A stretch of DNA of 23,102 nucleotides, taken from CAZESS01 sp964414415 (lineage in GTDB: Archaea > Thermoplasmatota > E2 > UBA202 > DSCA01). Location of the stretch: assembly GCA_964414415.1 (NCBI GenBank), contig CAYPWJ010000022.1:1-23102 (forward strand), given 5' to 3'. Below the pieces are notes generated by a model that saw only the letters and a program-made list of their open reading frames with translations, made no database searches and was not told the DNA's origin. How positions within the stretch are numbered: position 1 is the stretch's first letter; each line of letters begins with the position of its first letter. Position numbers and translations under genes: made by a program. Positions 13,663 to 21,568 of this stretch are shown here, in pieces.

Positions 13663-13884
13663 TTACTCGAACTCGGCTGCCTCGTCGATGAGCTCGTCGA
13701 CGCGGTTCTCACGGACGATGGCGGGATGAGCGACGATGGTCCGCCGGCAGCAGTAACGCCGGACGCCGAGGTCGTCGAGGACCTCCTGCGGGTCCTCGTC
13801 GTTGAGGTAGACGCGTTTCTTGTATTCCTCGAACGCGGAGCCGAGGACTTTGCCGCAGGTGTAGCATCTCACAGGTATGATCAT
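13663..13884 (-). CDS. rpoN: DNA-directed RNA polymerase subunit N (Rpb10)
   Basis: This 73-residue polymerase subunit begins MIIPVRCYTCGK and carries the characteristic zinc site, with the C-x2-C pair in the N-terminus and the CC pair in VRRYCCRRTIVAHP. The frame extends upstream to 14328 only because of out-of-frame coding in uS9. The ATG at 13884 lies 2 bases after the uS9 stop and gives the family length. It ends the eL18-uL13-uS9-rpoN operon. Confidence 0.96.
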   Translation of the reverse strand: MIIPVRCYTCGKVLGSAFEEYKKRVYLNDEDPQEVLDDLGVRRYCCRRTIVAHPAIVRENRVDELIDEAAEFE

Positions 13885-13886
13885 GG

Positions 13887-14288
13887 TTACCGGTATGACT
13901 TCTGTCGTTTCTTGCGGGCGCCGCGACCCAGCTGCTTCTTGGGTTCCTTCTGCCGGGTGTCGCTCACCAGCAACGTTCGGTCGTAATCCATGTACAGCTC
14001 GCGGAGCTCCTCGTCGCCCGTGTAGGCCACGATGGCCTTGGCGATCGCGGTGCGGGAGGCCTCCGCCTGGCTCATCGGGCCGCCGCCCTGGACGTTGACG
14101 CTGACGTCGAGCTTGTCCTTGTACTTGTCGGCCATCGCCACCGGCTCGCCGATGATGTGCCGGATGATGGGCGACTGATACGCCTTCAGGTTGACGCTGT
14201 TGATGCGGATGGTGCCGTCTCCCTTCTTCGCTACGGCGCGGGCGGTGGAGCTCTTCCGCTTGCCTGACTCTACAACTGCTTTTACCAT
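13887..14288 (-). CDS. rps9: Ribosomal protein uS9
   Basis: This 133-residue small-subunit protein has ESGKRKSSTARAVAKKGDG at the start, the GGGPMSQAEASRTAIAKAI block in the middle, and the basic C-terminal tail ending KKRQKSYR that reaches the ribosomal P site. The length and order in the operon are normal. Its start overlaps the uL13 stop by 7 bases. Confidence 0.97.
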   Translation of the reverse strand: MVKAVVESGKRKSSTARAVAKKGDGTIRINSVNLKAYQSPIIRHIIGEPVAMADKYKDKLDVSVNVQGGGPMSQAEASRTAIAKAIVAYTGDEELRELYMDYDRTLLVSDTRQKEPKKQLGRGARKKRQKSYR

Positions 14289-14689
14289 GATACCCCCAGG
14301 AAACGTGAAAGGTCTTTGAGCGTGACATGCGGCGAAGTGGTCGACTCCGCCAGCTGGTCCATGTCGGCGTCGTCGAGACCGTCAGGGACGCCGATGTGCG
14401 TCTTCAGGTTGTTGAGCGCCTGGCGACCCCTGGCTCGCTGGTAGGGCAGCATACCGCGGACCGTGCGCTTCAGTATCTTGTCGGGCATCCGCGGGAAATG
14501 TGGCCCCTTGCGCTTGGTGCCGCCGCGGTCGCGCTTGTGTTTGTAGCGCTGCTGTATCTCGTTTGTGTCGCCGACGATGATGGCCTGCTCGGCGTTGACG
14601 ACGGCGATCTGGTCTCCGTCCAGCAGCTGCCCGGCGAGCTGTGATGCGAGCCGTCCGAGGGGCGCCCCGGTTGCATCTACCACTTTCAT
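14282..14689 (-). CDS. rpl13: Ribosomal protein uL13
   Basis: This 135-residue large-subunit protein has VVDATGAPLGRLASQLAGQLLDG at the start and KGPHFPRMPDKILKRTVRGMLPYQRARGRQAL in the middle, both typical of archaeal L13. It starts directly after the eL18 stop, with no gap, and overlaps uS9. An Asp-rich stretch (LDDADMDQLAES) precedes the C-terminal end. Confidence 0.97.
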   Translation of the reverse strand: MKVVDATGAPLGRLASQLAGQLLDGDQIAVVNAEQAIIVGDTNEIQQRYKHKRDRGGTKRKGPHFPRMPDKILKRTVRGMLPYQRARGRQALNNLKTHIGVPDGLDDADMDQLAESTTSPHVTLKDLSRFLGVSW

Positions 14690-15043
14690 CTAACCACCTA
14701 TGATGCGTACGTTGCGGCCGTCCGTGTGCTGTTGCACCAGTTCTCTGATGGTGAGGCAGGTGCCGCCGGCTGCCTCGATTTTGTCTCGTGCTGACTGTGA
14801 AAACATGAATGCCGCGACGTCGACGGCGGGTGCGATGCCGGTGCCGAGGACTTTGCCCGGCACCAGAGCTACTTCGTCGTCGGTGAGGTGCCCGGCGATT
14901 TCGTCGACGTTGACCTCGGCCCACCGCTGCCGTGACTGCTGCAGCCGCCGGGCGAGGTCACGCCAGATGGCCGCCTCGTGTTCATCGGCTGCCTCGTTGA
15001 GGTAATCGATGAGGGCGATAAGCTGTGGATTGGTCTTGGTCAT
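14690..15043 (-). CDS. rpl18e: Ribosomal protein eL18
   Basis: This 117-residue protein matches archaeal L18e. Hallmarks are TNPQLIALIDYLNEAADEHEAAIWRDLARRLQ, VNVDEIAGHLTDDEVALVPGKVLGTG, and VDVAAFMFSQSARDKIEAAGG. It is the first gene of the ribosomal protein operon and has a TATA box 26 nt before its ATG, which implies a leaderless start. Confidence 0.96.
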   Translation of the reverse strand: MTKTNPQLIALIDYLNEAADEHEAAIWRDLARRLQQSRQRWAEVNVDEIAGHLTDDEVALVPGKVLGTGIAPAVDVAAFMFSQSARDKIEAAGGTCLTIRELVQQHTDGRNVRIIGG

Positions 15044-15077
15044 CTGGGCTGTTAATGGAGTGTTATTTATAAAAATT
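15044..15077 (-). promoter_or_regulatory. Promoter of the eL18-uL13-uS9-rpoN operon
   Basis: Reverse-strand TTTTTATAAATAACA (15061-15075) is centred about 26 nt before the eL18 ATG, a strong leaderless-type promoter. Confidence 0.7.
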
Positions 15078-15239
15078 GTGCCCGTTGGCGCTGCGAGCCC
15101 GGCGTGCAGGCCGATGTCTGCCGGGATGCATCCGTGATGGTGCTCCTGGAGATACGAGAAATGGAGGGGCGAGGCGGCTGGTCCGGCTGGTGAACAGATG
15201 CAGATGTCACCGTTGCCCTCGACCGCGTCCTCTGGAAAC

Positions 15240-15267
15240 CGTTACCTTTTTATCGTTACCTTCTTAT
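15240..15267 (+). repeat. Tandem 14-bp repeat upstream of the alcohol dehydrogenase gene
   Basis: CGTTACCTTTTTAT (15240-15253) is followed directly by CGTTACCTTCTTAT (15254-15267), differing at one base. The second copy ends in the TATA-like CTTATACC that is about 40 nt before the ATG at 15306. The pair may be duplicated promoter elements or two binding sites for a regulator. The rest of the 262-base gap from 15044 to 15305 shows no gene or RNA that I can recognise. Confidence 0.6.
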
Positions 15268-15305
15268 ACCGGCAGCGGTATGATGGGCGAGGGACGGTGA
15301 TTTAC

Positions 15306-16427
15306 ATGTTTACCCATTACAATCCAGTAGAGCTCGTGTTCGGCCCGGGAACGGTCGACCGCATCGGGTCGCTCGTCAGGGAGCACGGCGGGACGGCCCT
15401 CGTCGTGACCGGGCGAAGCAGCATGAAGAAAACCGGCGTCCTCGACCAGGTGCTCGCGTCGCTGGACGAGGCGGGGCTGGAGGCATCGGTGTTCGACGAG
15501 GTGGAGCCCAATCCCTCGTTCCCCACGGTCGATGCAGGGGCGGAGCAGGCGAAGGAATGCGACCTGGTCATCGGGCTCGGCGGCGGCAGCCCCATGGACG
15601 CGGCGAAGGCCATCGCCATCGCGGCGGCCAACAACCGACCTATCGCCGACTTCTACGACGGGGAGGAGCCGCTGCGGACGATGCCCATCTTCGCCGTCGC
15701 GTCGACGGCGGGGACAGGCAGCGAGGTCGACCGCTACTTCGTGCTCACCAATCCCGACAGCAAGGAAAAACACGGATGGGGGCACCGCTCCACCTATCCG
15801 GCGGGAGCCATCGTCGACCCGGCGGTGATGCAGACGATGCCGCCGCGGCTTACCGCCTCGACAGGCCTCGACGCGTTCTTCCACGCCCTCGAGACATCCA
15901 TTTCCCTAAACGCCACCCCGATAACCGACATCTACGCCACGGCGGCGCTCCGGCGTATCATCGACGCATTGCCTGCGGCGTACCGCGACGGCGGCGACAT
16001 GGCAGCACGGGAAAGCATGGCGCTGGCGAGCGCCCTGGCGGGCATGGCGATCGACGGCGGCGGGGTGACGATGCTGCACGGGCTCGAGCATCCCGTCAGC
16101 GGGCATCTCGACGTCGCGCACGGCGCGGGGCTCGCGGCGCTGTCCATCTCCTACATCGAGCGTGTCGGCAGCGCGTGCCCCGACCGGTTTCGCCGTATCG
16201 CGGCGTTGTTCGACCGGGAGAGCGACGGCCCGGTTGCGGGGACGGTGGCGGGGCTCCGTGAGCTGCTCCAGGCGGTCGACATGGACGTGGGGCTGTCCGA
16301 TCTGGGTGTCCCGGCGGACCTGGTGGACCAGTTAACGGAGGACGCCTTGAAGGGCGGCCAGGCGGCTGCGACGCCCTGCGAGCTCGACGCCACCGACATC
16401 CGGGAGATATACCGGGAGTCGCTGTAG
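15306..16427 (+). CDS. Iron-type (group III) alcohol dehydrogenase
   Basis: This 373-residue protein belongs to the iron-dependent alcohol dehydrogenase family, which reduces aldehydes or oxidises alcohols with NAD(P). The nucleotide-binding loop is GLGGGSPMDAAKA (90-102), and the segment STAGTGSEVDRY (133-144) is conserved. Metal ligands are likely D189 and H193 (GLDAFFHALE) plus two histidines from HGLEH (258-262) and DVAHGAG (H272). The open frame extends upstream to 15198, but the ATG at 15306 follows a GGTGA ribosome site by 5 bases and fits the family start FTHYNPVELVFGPG. It meets the C45-like gene tail to tail. The substrate is unknown. Confidence 0.92.
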   Translation: MFTHYNPVELVFGPGTVDRIGSLVREHGGTALVVTGRSSMKKTGVLDQVLASLDEAGLEASVFDEVEPNPSFPTVDAGAEQAKECDLVIGLGGGSPMDAAKAIAIAAANNRPIADFYDGEEPLRTMPIFAVASTAGTGSEVDRYFVLTNPDSKEKHGWGHRSTYPAGAIVDPAVMQTMPPRLTASTGLDAFFHALETSISLNATPITDIYATAALRRIIDALPAAYRDGGDMAARESMALASALAGMAIDGGGVTMLHGLEHPVSGHLDVAHGAGLAALSISYIERVGSACPDRFRRIAALFDRESDGPVAGTVAGLRELLQAVDMDVGLSDLGVPADLVDQLTEDALKGGQAAATPCELDATDIREIYRESL

Positions 16428-16443
16428 ACAGCCGCCGGCAATG

Positions 16444-17769
16444 CTATGGCGGCGCTGCCTCGAGGAGCTCGTAGAAGTTGTAGCGGTGCACCTCGTTGTA
16501 TTGCGCCGGCTGACCCCGGGATGCAAAGGCGACGTCGACGTCGCCCGACGCTGGGTCGGCGACCCACATGTTCCACGCCCGGTTGAAACTGGTTCCCTCG
16601 GCCAGCCGGATGAGGAGCTTCAGCACGGGGTCGGTGTCGCCCCGGTAGCCCCGCTGGAAGAGAGCCATCGAGGTGTTAAAGCCGAGTGAGCCATGCCGTG
16701 TCTCTATCAGCTCGCTCATCGCTTTGTAGCTCCGCCAGATGACGAAGAACGGCTCGCTGTCGGTAAACAGCCGGATGAGGCCCCGGAAGCCGGAGGGGTC
16801 ATAGCGTGGCCGCTGGGTAGCCGCGACGTCGGGAGCGATGAAAAAATTGGTTCGTCGGACCACGTCGGGAATCCTCCAGAACGGCGGCGTCGACTCGACC
16901 GGGCTGTCCCACGTCCCGACGTATGAATGATTAGCCGTGCTCTCGACTGCATATCCAGCCGGCGTGTCGCAGTCGGATACGACAAAGTTCCATCCCGCGG
17001 TGCCGCTGGCAGTGAGACAGGAGACAGCCTGTGCAGCCGATGCAGCGTGATCCAGCGTCCGCTGGACGCGAAACGTTGCAGGCGTGCCGTGCAGCGTCAC
17101 GTCGCCGGTCCACGAGGTATGGATACCCACCGCGACGCCTTCCTCGTTGAACCCGCCGCCGCCGTGCAGCGAGCCAGCCACCGAGGGAGAAAGGGAGGCG
17201 TAGCCGTCCCGGGGCTCCCTGACGATCAAGACCGCGTTTTCATGGACACAGGTCCCGGTGACCGGGTCCCTGATGTCCATCGGGAGATCAAAGCTGCGGA
17301 AGTGATACAGGTCGCCGTCCCTGGTTGCATTCCCCCAGACGGCGACGCCGAAGCAGCCCATGCCCCACGTGACCAGCGACATATAGGCGGCTGCTATCCG
17401 CCTGAACGGTATCCCTGCACCGTCCGCCATGCCACGGAGCTCTGCAACGTACACCGCGGGAACGTAGGCCTCTGTCGTGTTCCACATGGCATACAGGTCA
17501 CTCACCGGCTGCCCGTCCAGCATCGCCCGTATGTTCTCCCGCGTCTCGCTCCGGAGGAGCCATCCATGCTGGTAGCCCATCTCGTAGTGGGAACCAGCAA
17601 CGTGGAGAACCTGGACGCCGTCCCGTGTTTCCAGCCACCCGCCATCCAGGGGATGCATGTCGCTCCCGTCGGTCGTTTCTCCACCAAACGGCGCCACGTG
17701 CACCGGCGAGGACACCGGAACCACGAGCATCGCTGCAACCAGCAGATAGAGGACACGATGTGCCTGCAT
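16444..17769 (-). CDS. Secreted C45-family (acyl-transferase-like) Ntn hydrolase
   Basis: From the ATG at 17769 this encodes 441 residues. The first 20 or so form a signal peptide (RVLYLLVAAMLVVPVSS). The body matches the C45 group of N-terminal nucleophile hydrolases related to acyl-CoA:6-aminopenicillanate acyltransferase. HVAGSHYEMGYQHG and a helical region are followed by the likely autocleavage site Gly-Cys at 138-139 (WGMGCFGVAVWG), then RDGDLYHFRSFDL, GGGGFNEEGVAVGI and later the strand WNFVVSDCD. The Cys would become the nucleophile after self-cleavage. The GTG at 17799 is unlikely as a start, because it lies only about 13 nt from the TATA box. The gene is divergent from purN. The natural substrate (an amide or N-acyl compound) is unknown. 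Confidence 0.82.
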   Translation of the reverse strand: MQAHRVLYLLVAAMLVVPVSSPVHVAPFGGETTDGSDMHPLDGGWLETRDGVQVLHVAGSHYEMGYQHGWLLRSETRENIRAMLDGQPVSDLYAMWNTTEAYVPAVYVAELRGMADGAGIPFRRIAAAYMSLVTWGMGCFGVAVWGNATRDGDLYHFRSFDLPMDIRDPVTGTCVHENAVLIVREPRDGYASLSPSVAGSLHGGGGFNEEGVAVGIHTSWTGDVTLHGTPATFRVQRTLDHAASAAQAVSCLTASGTAGWNFVVSDCDTPAGYAVESTANHSYVGTWDSPVESTPPFWRIPDVVRRTNFFIAPDVAATQRPRYDPSGFRGLIRLFTDSEPFFVIWRSYKAMSELIETRHGSLGFNTSMALFQRGYRGDTDPVLKLLIRLAEGTSFNRAWNMWVADPASGDVDVAFASRGQPAQYNEVHRYNFYELLEAAPP

Positions 17770-17807
17770 GGTCTCCCGTCCCGACAGACAGACGAACACG
17801 TCCCCCG

Positions 17808-17862
17808 TTTTAAAAATTGCGCTCTCCGGGGGCAGGCGAAGAGGAGAGTTAAATCCTTAAAG
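17808..17862. promoter_or_regulatory. Divergent promoters for the C45-like gene and purN
   Basis: Reverse-strand CAATTTTTAAAACGG is centred near 17812 and gives a leader of about 17 nt for the C45-like gene. Forward GTTAAATCCTTAAAG (17849-17862) has two overlapping TATA-like boxes centred 24-30 nt before the purN ATG, so purN is leaderless or nearly so. Confidence 0.5.
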
Positions 17863-17881
17863 CCCGCCACGTTGCACGGAT

Positions 17882-18532
17882 ATGCTCACCATCGGCGTAC
17901 TCGCCTCCGGCACGGGGACCAACCTCCAGGCCATCATCGACGCATGCGACAGCGGCGCCATCGACGCCCGGGTCGGCGTCGTCGTCAGCGACACCGAGGA
18001 TGCCTACGCACTGGAGCGCGCACGACAGCACGGCATCGACGCGGTGTTCAGCAGCGCAGCCGACAAAGAGCGGCATGAACGCGAGATACACCAGACGTTC
18101 AAGGAGCACGACGTCGGCCTCGCCGTCGGCGCCGGCTACATGCAGATGCTGTCACCAGGCTTCGTGCAGCAGTGGTACAGCCGGCTCATCAACATCCACC
18201 CCGCACTGCTCCCCTCGTTCCGGGGGACAGACGGACAGGGCGACGCGCTTCGCTACGGCGTCAAGATATCCGGCTGCACGACGCATTTCATGGACGAAAA
18301 GATGGACCACGGCCCCATCATCCTGCAGGCAGCCGTCCGCGTGCACCAGGACGACAGCCGCGACGAGCTGGCCGAGCGCATCCTCCGCGTCGAGCATCAG
18401 CTGCTGCCCCGGAGCATCGACCTCTACGAGCAGGGCCGCCTGGACATCGAGAGGCGACAGGTCCACATCGAGCCCGGCGACAGCTGGATGGACCGGGCGC
18501 TGCCCGACGTCCTCTACGCGGATGGATTCTGA
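17882..18532 (+). CDS. purN: Phosphoribosylglycinamide formyltransferase (formyl-THF dependent)
   Basis: This 216-residue enzyme transfers the formyl group from 10-formyltetrahydrofolate to glycinamide ribonucleotide in purine synthesis. It shows the N-terminal phosphate loop VLASGTGTNLQAII (6-19), the catalytic block INIHPALLPSFRG (103-115; N104 and H106), and the aspartate D142 in MDHGPIILQA. The length is normal. Its stop overlaps the folC start by one base (TGATG), so both are made together. Many archaea use the formate-dependent PurT instead, so this gene together with folC suggests folate-based C1 metabolism here. Confidence 0.94.
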   Translation: MLTIGVLASGTGTNLQAIIDACDSGAIDARVGVVVSDTEDAYALERARQHGIDAVFSSAADKERHEREIHQTFKEHDVGLAVGAGYMQMLSPGFVQQWYSRLINIHPALLPSFRGTDGQGDALRYGVKISGCTTHFMDEKMDHGPIILQAAVRVHQDDSRDELAERILRVEHQLLPRSIDLYEQGRLDIERRQVHIEPGDSWMDRALPDVLYADGF

Positions 18533-19716
18533 TGACCGCGCCGCGGCGATGGCTGCACGGCCTGAAGCAGCGGGGCATCCAGCTGGGGCTGGAGCGCATC
18601 CGCCGGGTGCTCCACGATATCGAGACGCCGCGGCACGTCGTCAGAGTGGCGGGGACCAACGGCAAGGGCTCCGTCTGCACGTATCTGGGCGGCATCCTGC
18701 AGCAGGCCGGCTGCAGCGTCGGCGTCTACACGTCCCCTGAGCTGCAGCGGGTCAACGAACGCATCGCGGTCGACGGCGCCGCCATCGACGATGAGGAGCT
18801 CGACCGGCATACACGGTGGCTCATGGAACGCGACGAGGGGCTCACGTTTTTCGAGGCGTTGACCGCCATCGCCCTGCGTTATTTCGCCGAGCGAGGCGTC
18901 GACCACGCCATCCTCGAAGTCGGGATGGGCGGCCGCTACGACGCGACCGCCGCCGTCGCTGCAGACGTGACCGTCGTCACCACCGTCTCGCTCGACCACA
19001 CGGAGCATCTCGGCCCCGACATCGAGAGCATCGCGGGGGAGATAGCCGGCGTCATCTCCGGCGGCGATGTAGTGACCGGCTGCACCGGGCCGACGCTGCC
19101 CGTCATCAAGCAGCGGGCCGGCGAGCGAGACGCAGCGCTGCACGTCGTCACCGGCGACACGTGGCGGGAGACCAAGCCGCGGCGTTTCACCGTGACGACC
19201 GGGCGGCGATACGACCTCGAAACCCGGCTGTATGGAACATTTCAGGGGCAGAACATCGCGCTGGCCGTCAAAGCCGCCGAGCTGCTCGGCATCGACACAG
19301 CGGCCATCGTCGACGGCGTCGCCGCGGCGTGGCTCCCCGGGCGGATGGAACACATCGACGACGTGATGCTTGATGCAGCACACAACCCGGCGGCGATGCA
19401 GGCGCTCCGTCTCTCACTCGACGCCATAGAGCTGGAGCCCCGATGCATCGTGTTCGGCGCCATGGAGGACAAGGACATCCCCGGCATCATCGACGAGCTG
19501 CCATCCGGCGAGGTCATCGCGACCGCCGTCTCGACGGCGCGGGCGGCCAGCGCCCCGGCAGTCGCCGAGATGCTGCGCGATGCAGGGCGACGATGCCAGG
19601 TCGCCGAAAACCCGGTGGCTGCACTCCGGGCAGCGCGGGAGCTCGCCGGCGGCGACCTCGTCCTGGTGACCGGGTCACTCCGGCTCGTCGGCGAGATACG
19701 CGGGGTGCTCCGCTAG
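18532..19716 (+). CDS. folC: Folylpolyglutamate synthase / Mur ligase family enzyme
   Basis: This 394-residue ATP-dependent ligase most likely adds glutamate to tetrahydrofolate (and possibly makes dihydrofolate). Motifs are the P-loop GTNGKGS (41-47), YTSPELQRVNERI (66-78), EVGMGGRYDAT (129-139), SLDHTEHLG (153-161), WLPGRME (267-273) and DAAHNPAA (281-288). The open frame extends upstream in the purN region, but the ATG at 18532 overlaps the purN stop and gives the family start. Coupling to purN supports folate chemistry over a cell-wall ligase role. It overlaps the convergent dehydrogenase gene by 4 bases. Confidence 0.9.
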   Translation: MTAPRRWLHGLKQRGIQLGLERIRRVLHDIETPRHVVRVAGTNGKGSVCTYLGGILQQAGCSVGVYTSPELQRVNERIAVDGAAIDDEELDRHTRWLMERDEGLTFFEALTAIALRYFAERGVDHAILEVGMGGRYDATAAVAADVTVVTTVSLDHTEHLGPDIESIAGEIAGVISGGDVVTGCTGPTLPVIKQRAGERDAALHVVTGDTWRETKPRRFTVTTGRRYDLETRLYGTFQGQNIALAVKAAELLGIDTAAIVDGVAAAWLPGRMEHIDDVMLDAAHNPAAMQALRLSLDAIELEPRCIVFGAMEDKDIPGIIDELPSGEVIATAVSTARAASAPAVAEMLRDAGRRCQVAENPVAALRAARELAGGDLVLVTGSLRLVGEIRGVLR

Positions 19717-20789
19717 CCTCCATCGACGTCTATCTGGATGCCACGCCGCCGCAGGCGCTCGATGAACGGCTCGGCGGGGATACCGCGCTCAGGCGGCAGG
19801 CAGCCCGGCCCGGCTGCATCGCCCGACGCGAGCATCTGCGCCGCGATGGCGGTGGGGAAGCCAGTGGTCCGCATCATCGCGGTCAGCCCGGTCTCGTCGT
19901 CGAAGCTGTCCCGCAGCTCGACGGTCATCTCGGTGTCTCCCGTGGCGGTCAGCCGCGCGAGGACGACGTCCGGTACGTCGCTGTCCAGCGCCCTCTGCAG
20001 CACCTGTTCCGTCACGGCCCGTGCGTCGCCATCCAGAAAACCGAGGTCCCTGAGCAGCTGCATCTTGTCGCGGTGACCGGGATACCGGATGGACTTGTCG
20101 TCCAGCGTCTCGACGCGGCCGGCGTAGGTGTCGGGAAGCGTCGAGGTGCCACCGGCGGTGTAGAACGCCTCCAGCTCCGGGTAGCCGTCAAACGTAATCG
20201 ACTCGAGGCCGGACAACGGCTCCACCGTCGCAACCCGGCCGTCCTGGAGGACGCGTGCCTCGCCGACGTACTCGTTGATGAGGCCGTGCACGGAGAACAC
20301 CAGCGCGTAGCGCAGCGGCGGCTGCGGCTGCTGCGGGAGACCACCAACCCGGATGTGCAGCTCCCGGGCCCCGGTCTCCTCTACGAGATAGCCACCGACG
20401 ACGCTCGTCAGCCCGGGGCTGAGGCCACAGTCAGGTATCACGGTGACGCCGGCCTTCACCGCCGCTCTATGCAGCGACAGCTCCCGCGTGACCATCGCGG
20501 TGTTGCCGCCCAGGTCACAGAAATGCACACCTGCATCGACGGCCATCTCAGCCAGGCGGTAGTTGAAGTCGTAGGGAAGCGCGCTGACAGCCACGTCATG
20601 CCGCGTCATCTCACGTGTCACGGCCGAGGCATCGGTGGCGTCACCGGCGATAAACGAGGCAGCGTCGCCCAGCCGGGCGGCGGGACAGCCGGGGTCGGCG
20701 TCGAGCACGGTGACCGCCGCGCCGTGCCCGGCCAGGTCGAAGGCGACGGCGTGCCCCATCCTGCCGCCGCCGATGACAAGCGCGTCCAT
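19713..20789 (-). CDS. Saccharopine dehydrogenase family oxidoreductase (lysine 6-dehydrogenase-like)
   Basis: This 358-residue protein has an N-terminal Rossmann fold (ALVIGGGRMGHAVAFDL with the dinucleotide loop GGGRMG, then the acidic end of strand 2, VLDAD) and the family segments VSALPYDFNYRLAEMAVDAGVHFCDLGGN and VIPDCGLSPGLTSVVGGYL. These fit saccharopine dehydrogenases and the related L-lysine 6-dehydrogenases, which act on lysine or saccharopine. The middle part with LRYALVFSVHGLINEYVGEA and the C-terminal TGFPTAIAAQMLASG are also typical. No lysine-degradation partner lies nearby, so the substrate is open. A weak TATA-like box precedes it, and it could also be read from the CPBP gene 35 bases upstream. 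Confidence 0.83.
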   Translation of the reverse strand: MDALVIGGGRMGHAVAFDLAGHGAAVTVLDADPGCPAARLGDAASFIAGDATDASAVTREMTRHDVAVSALPYDFNYRLAEMAVDAGVHFCDLGGNTAMVTRELSLHRAAVKAGVTVIPDCGLSPGLTSVVGGYLVEETGARELHIRVGGLPQQPQPPLRYALVFSVHGLINEYVGEARVLQDGRVATVEPLSGLESITFDGYPELEAFYTAGGTSTLPDTYAGRVETLDDKSIRYPGHRDKMQLLRDLGFLDGDARAVTEQVLQRALDSDVPDVVLARLTATGDTEMTVELRDSFDDETGLTAMMRTTGFPTAIAAQMLASGDAAGPGCLPPERGIPAEPFIERLRRRGIQIDVDGG

Positions 20790-20824
20790 GGCCCGGCAAC
20801 AGCCGCATGTTTTTGACCGTTTCG

Positions 20825-21502
20825 CTACAGCAGCATGACGGCGGCGAGCTGCACAAAGTTAAAGGTAAAATGAGCCGCTATCGGCGCCGCAAGGTTCCGG
20901 TACCGCATCATCAGCAGGCCGAGCACCACGCCAAACGCGAACGGAGCGAACACCTGCGCGGGATGCCGGTAGGCGAGATGCGCCATGCCGAAGAGCACCG
21001 CCGAGACAGGGATCGCCAGCGCCTGGCTCTGCCACGCGGCGAGACGCATCTGGATGAACCCCCGGAAGAACAGCTCCTCGCTGACGGCAGATAACGCGGG
21101 CACCACAAACAGCAGCAGCGGCGTCACGGCGTCCGCGATGGCGCCGGAGAGCTCGTTGTCCACCTGGTATCCCAGCTGCTGCACCGCCATCAGGACGCCG
21201 GCGAGGGCGACGAGGAAGAACAGCGCCGCTGCAACACCGGCAGCGATGGACGGGAGGGCGTTGCCCCGGCGGAGGTAGAGACGCCGGAGGACGCTGTGGA
21301 GACCGCCGCCGTGGAGCGCCTTGACGGCGAGCAGCACCGAGCCGGCCATGACCAGCAGGTTGAGGAGCAGCGAGACGAGCAGCACGCTCGGCGTGATGTA
21401 TGCTGCTCCGGGGTCGAGGAACAGCGACAGCAGCCCGAGGCCGTAGATGTAGAGAAACGGGACGACGAGGATGACGGCGGCGAGGACGCGGCGTGAGGCC
21501 AT
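20825..21502 (-). CDS. CPBP-family intramembrane protease
   Basis: This 225-residue membrane protein has about six to seven hydrophobic segments and the motifs of the CAAX-protease and bacteriocin-processing (Rce1/Abi) family: SEELFFRG (141-148, with E142, E143 and R147), FGMAHL (171-176, H175), and HFTFN (211-215, H211 and N215). These Glu and His residues form the intramembrane active site. The ATG at 21502 is preceded by reverse-strand CTTTTATAGC centred about 23 nt upstream, so it is probably leaderless. Its target is unknown; no bacteriocin-like gene is seen nearby. Confidence 0.9.
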   Translation of the reverse strand: MASRRVLAAVILVVPFLYIYGLGLLSLFLDPGAAYITPSVLLVSLLLNLLVMAGSVLLAVKALHGGGLHSVLRRLYLRRGNALPSIAAGVAAALFFLVALAGVLMAVQQLGYQVDNELSGAIADAVTPLLLFVVPALSAVSEELFFRGFIQMRLAAWQSQALAIPVSAVLFGMAHLAYRHPAQVFAPFAFGVVLGLLMMRYRNLAAPIAAHFTFNFVQLAAVMLL

Positions 21503-21568
21503 GGAACGACATGGATCCCTGCTATAAAAGAGAAGCGTCCGCCGCGGTATCGGGAGGACTCATGGACC

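Noticed and set aside
15044..15305. C/D-box RNA in the gap before the alcohol dehydrogenase gene
   Set aside because: A GTGATGG near-match to box C exists, but no properly spaced D, C' and D' boxes were found.
16927..18078. Forward open frame of 383 codons opposite the C45-like gene
   Set aside because: It crosses a signal-peptide gene, its promoter and the start of purN in other frames, and looks like random GC-rich translation.
19443..20816. Forward open frame of 457 codons opposite the saccharopine-type dehydrogenase
   Set aside because: It is an antisense shadow of the dehydrogenase and folC end, rich in Arg/His/Gly with no recognisable domain and no promoter.
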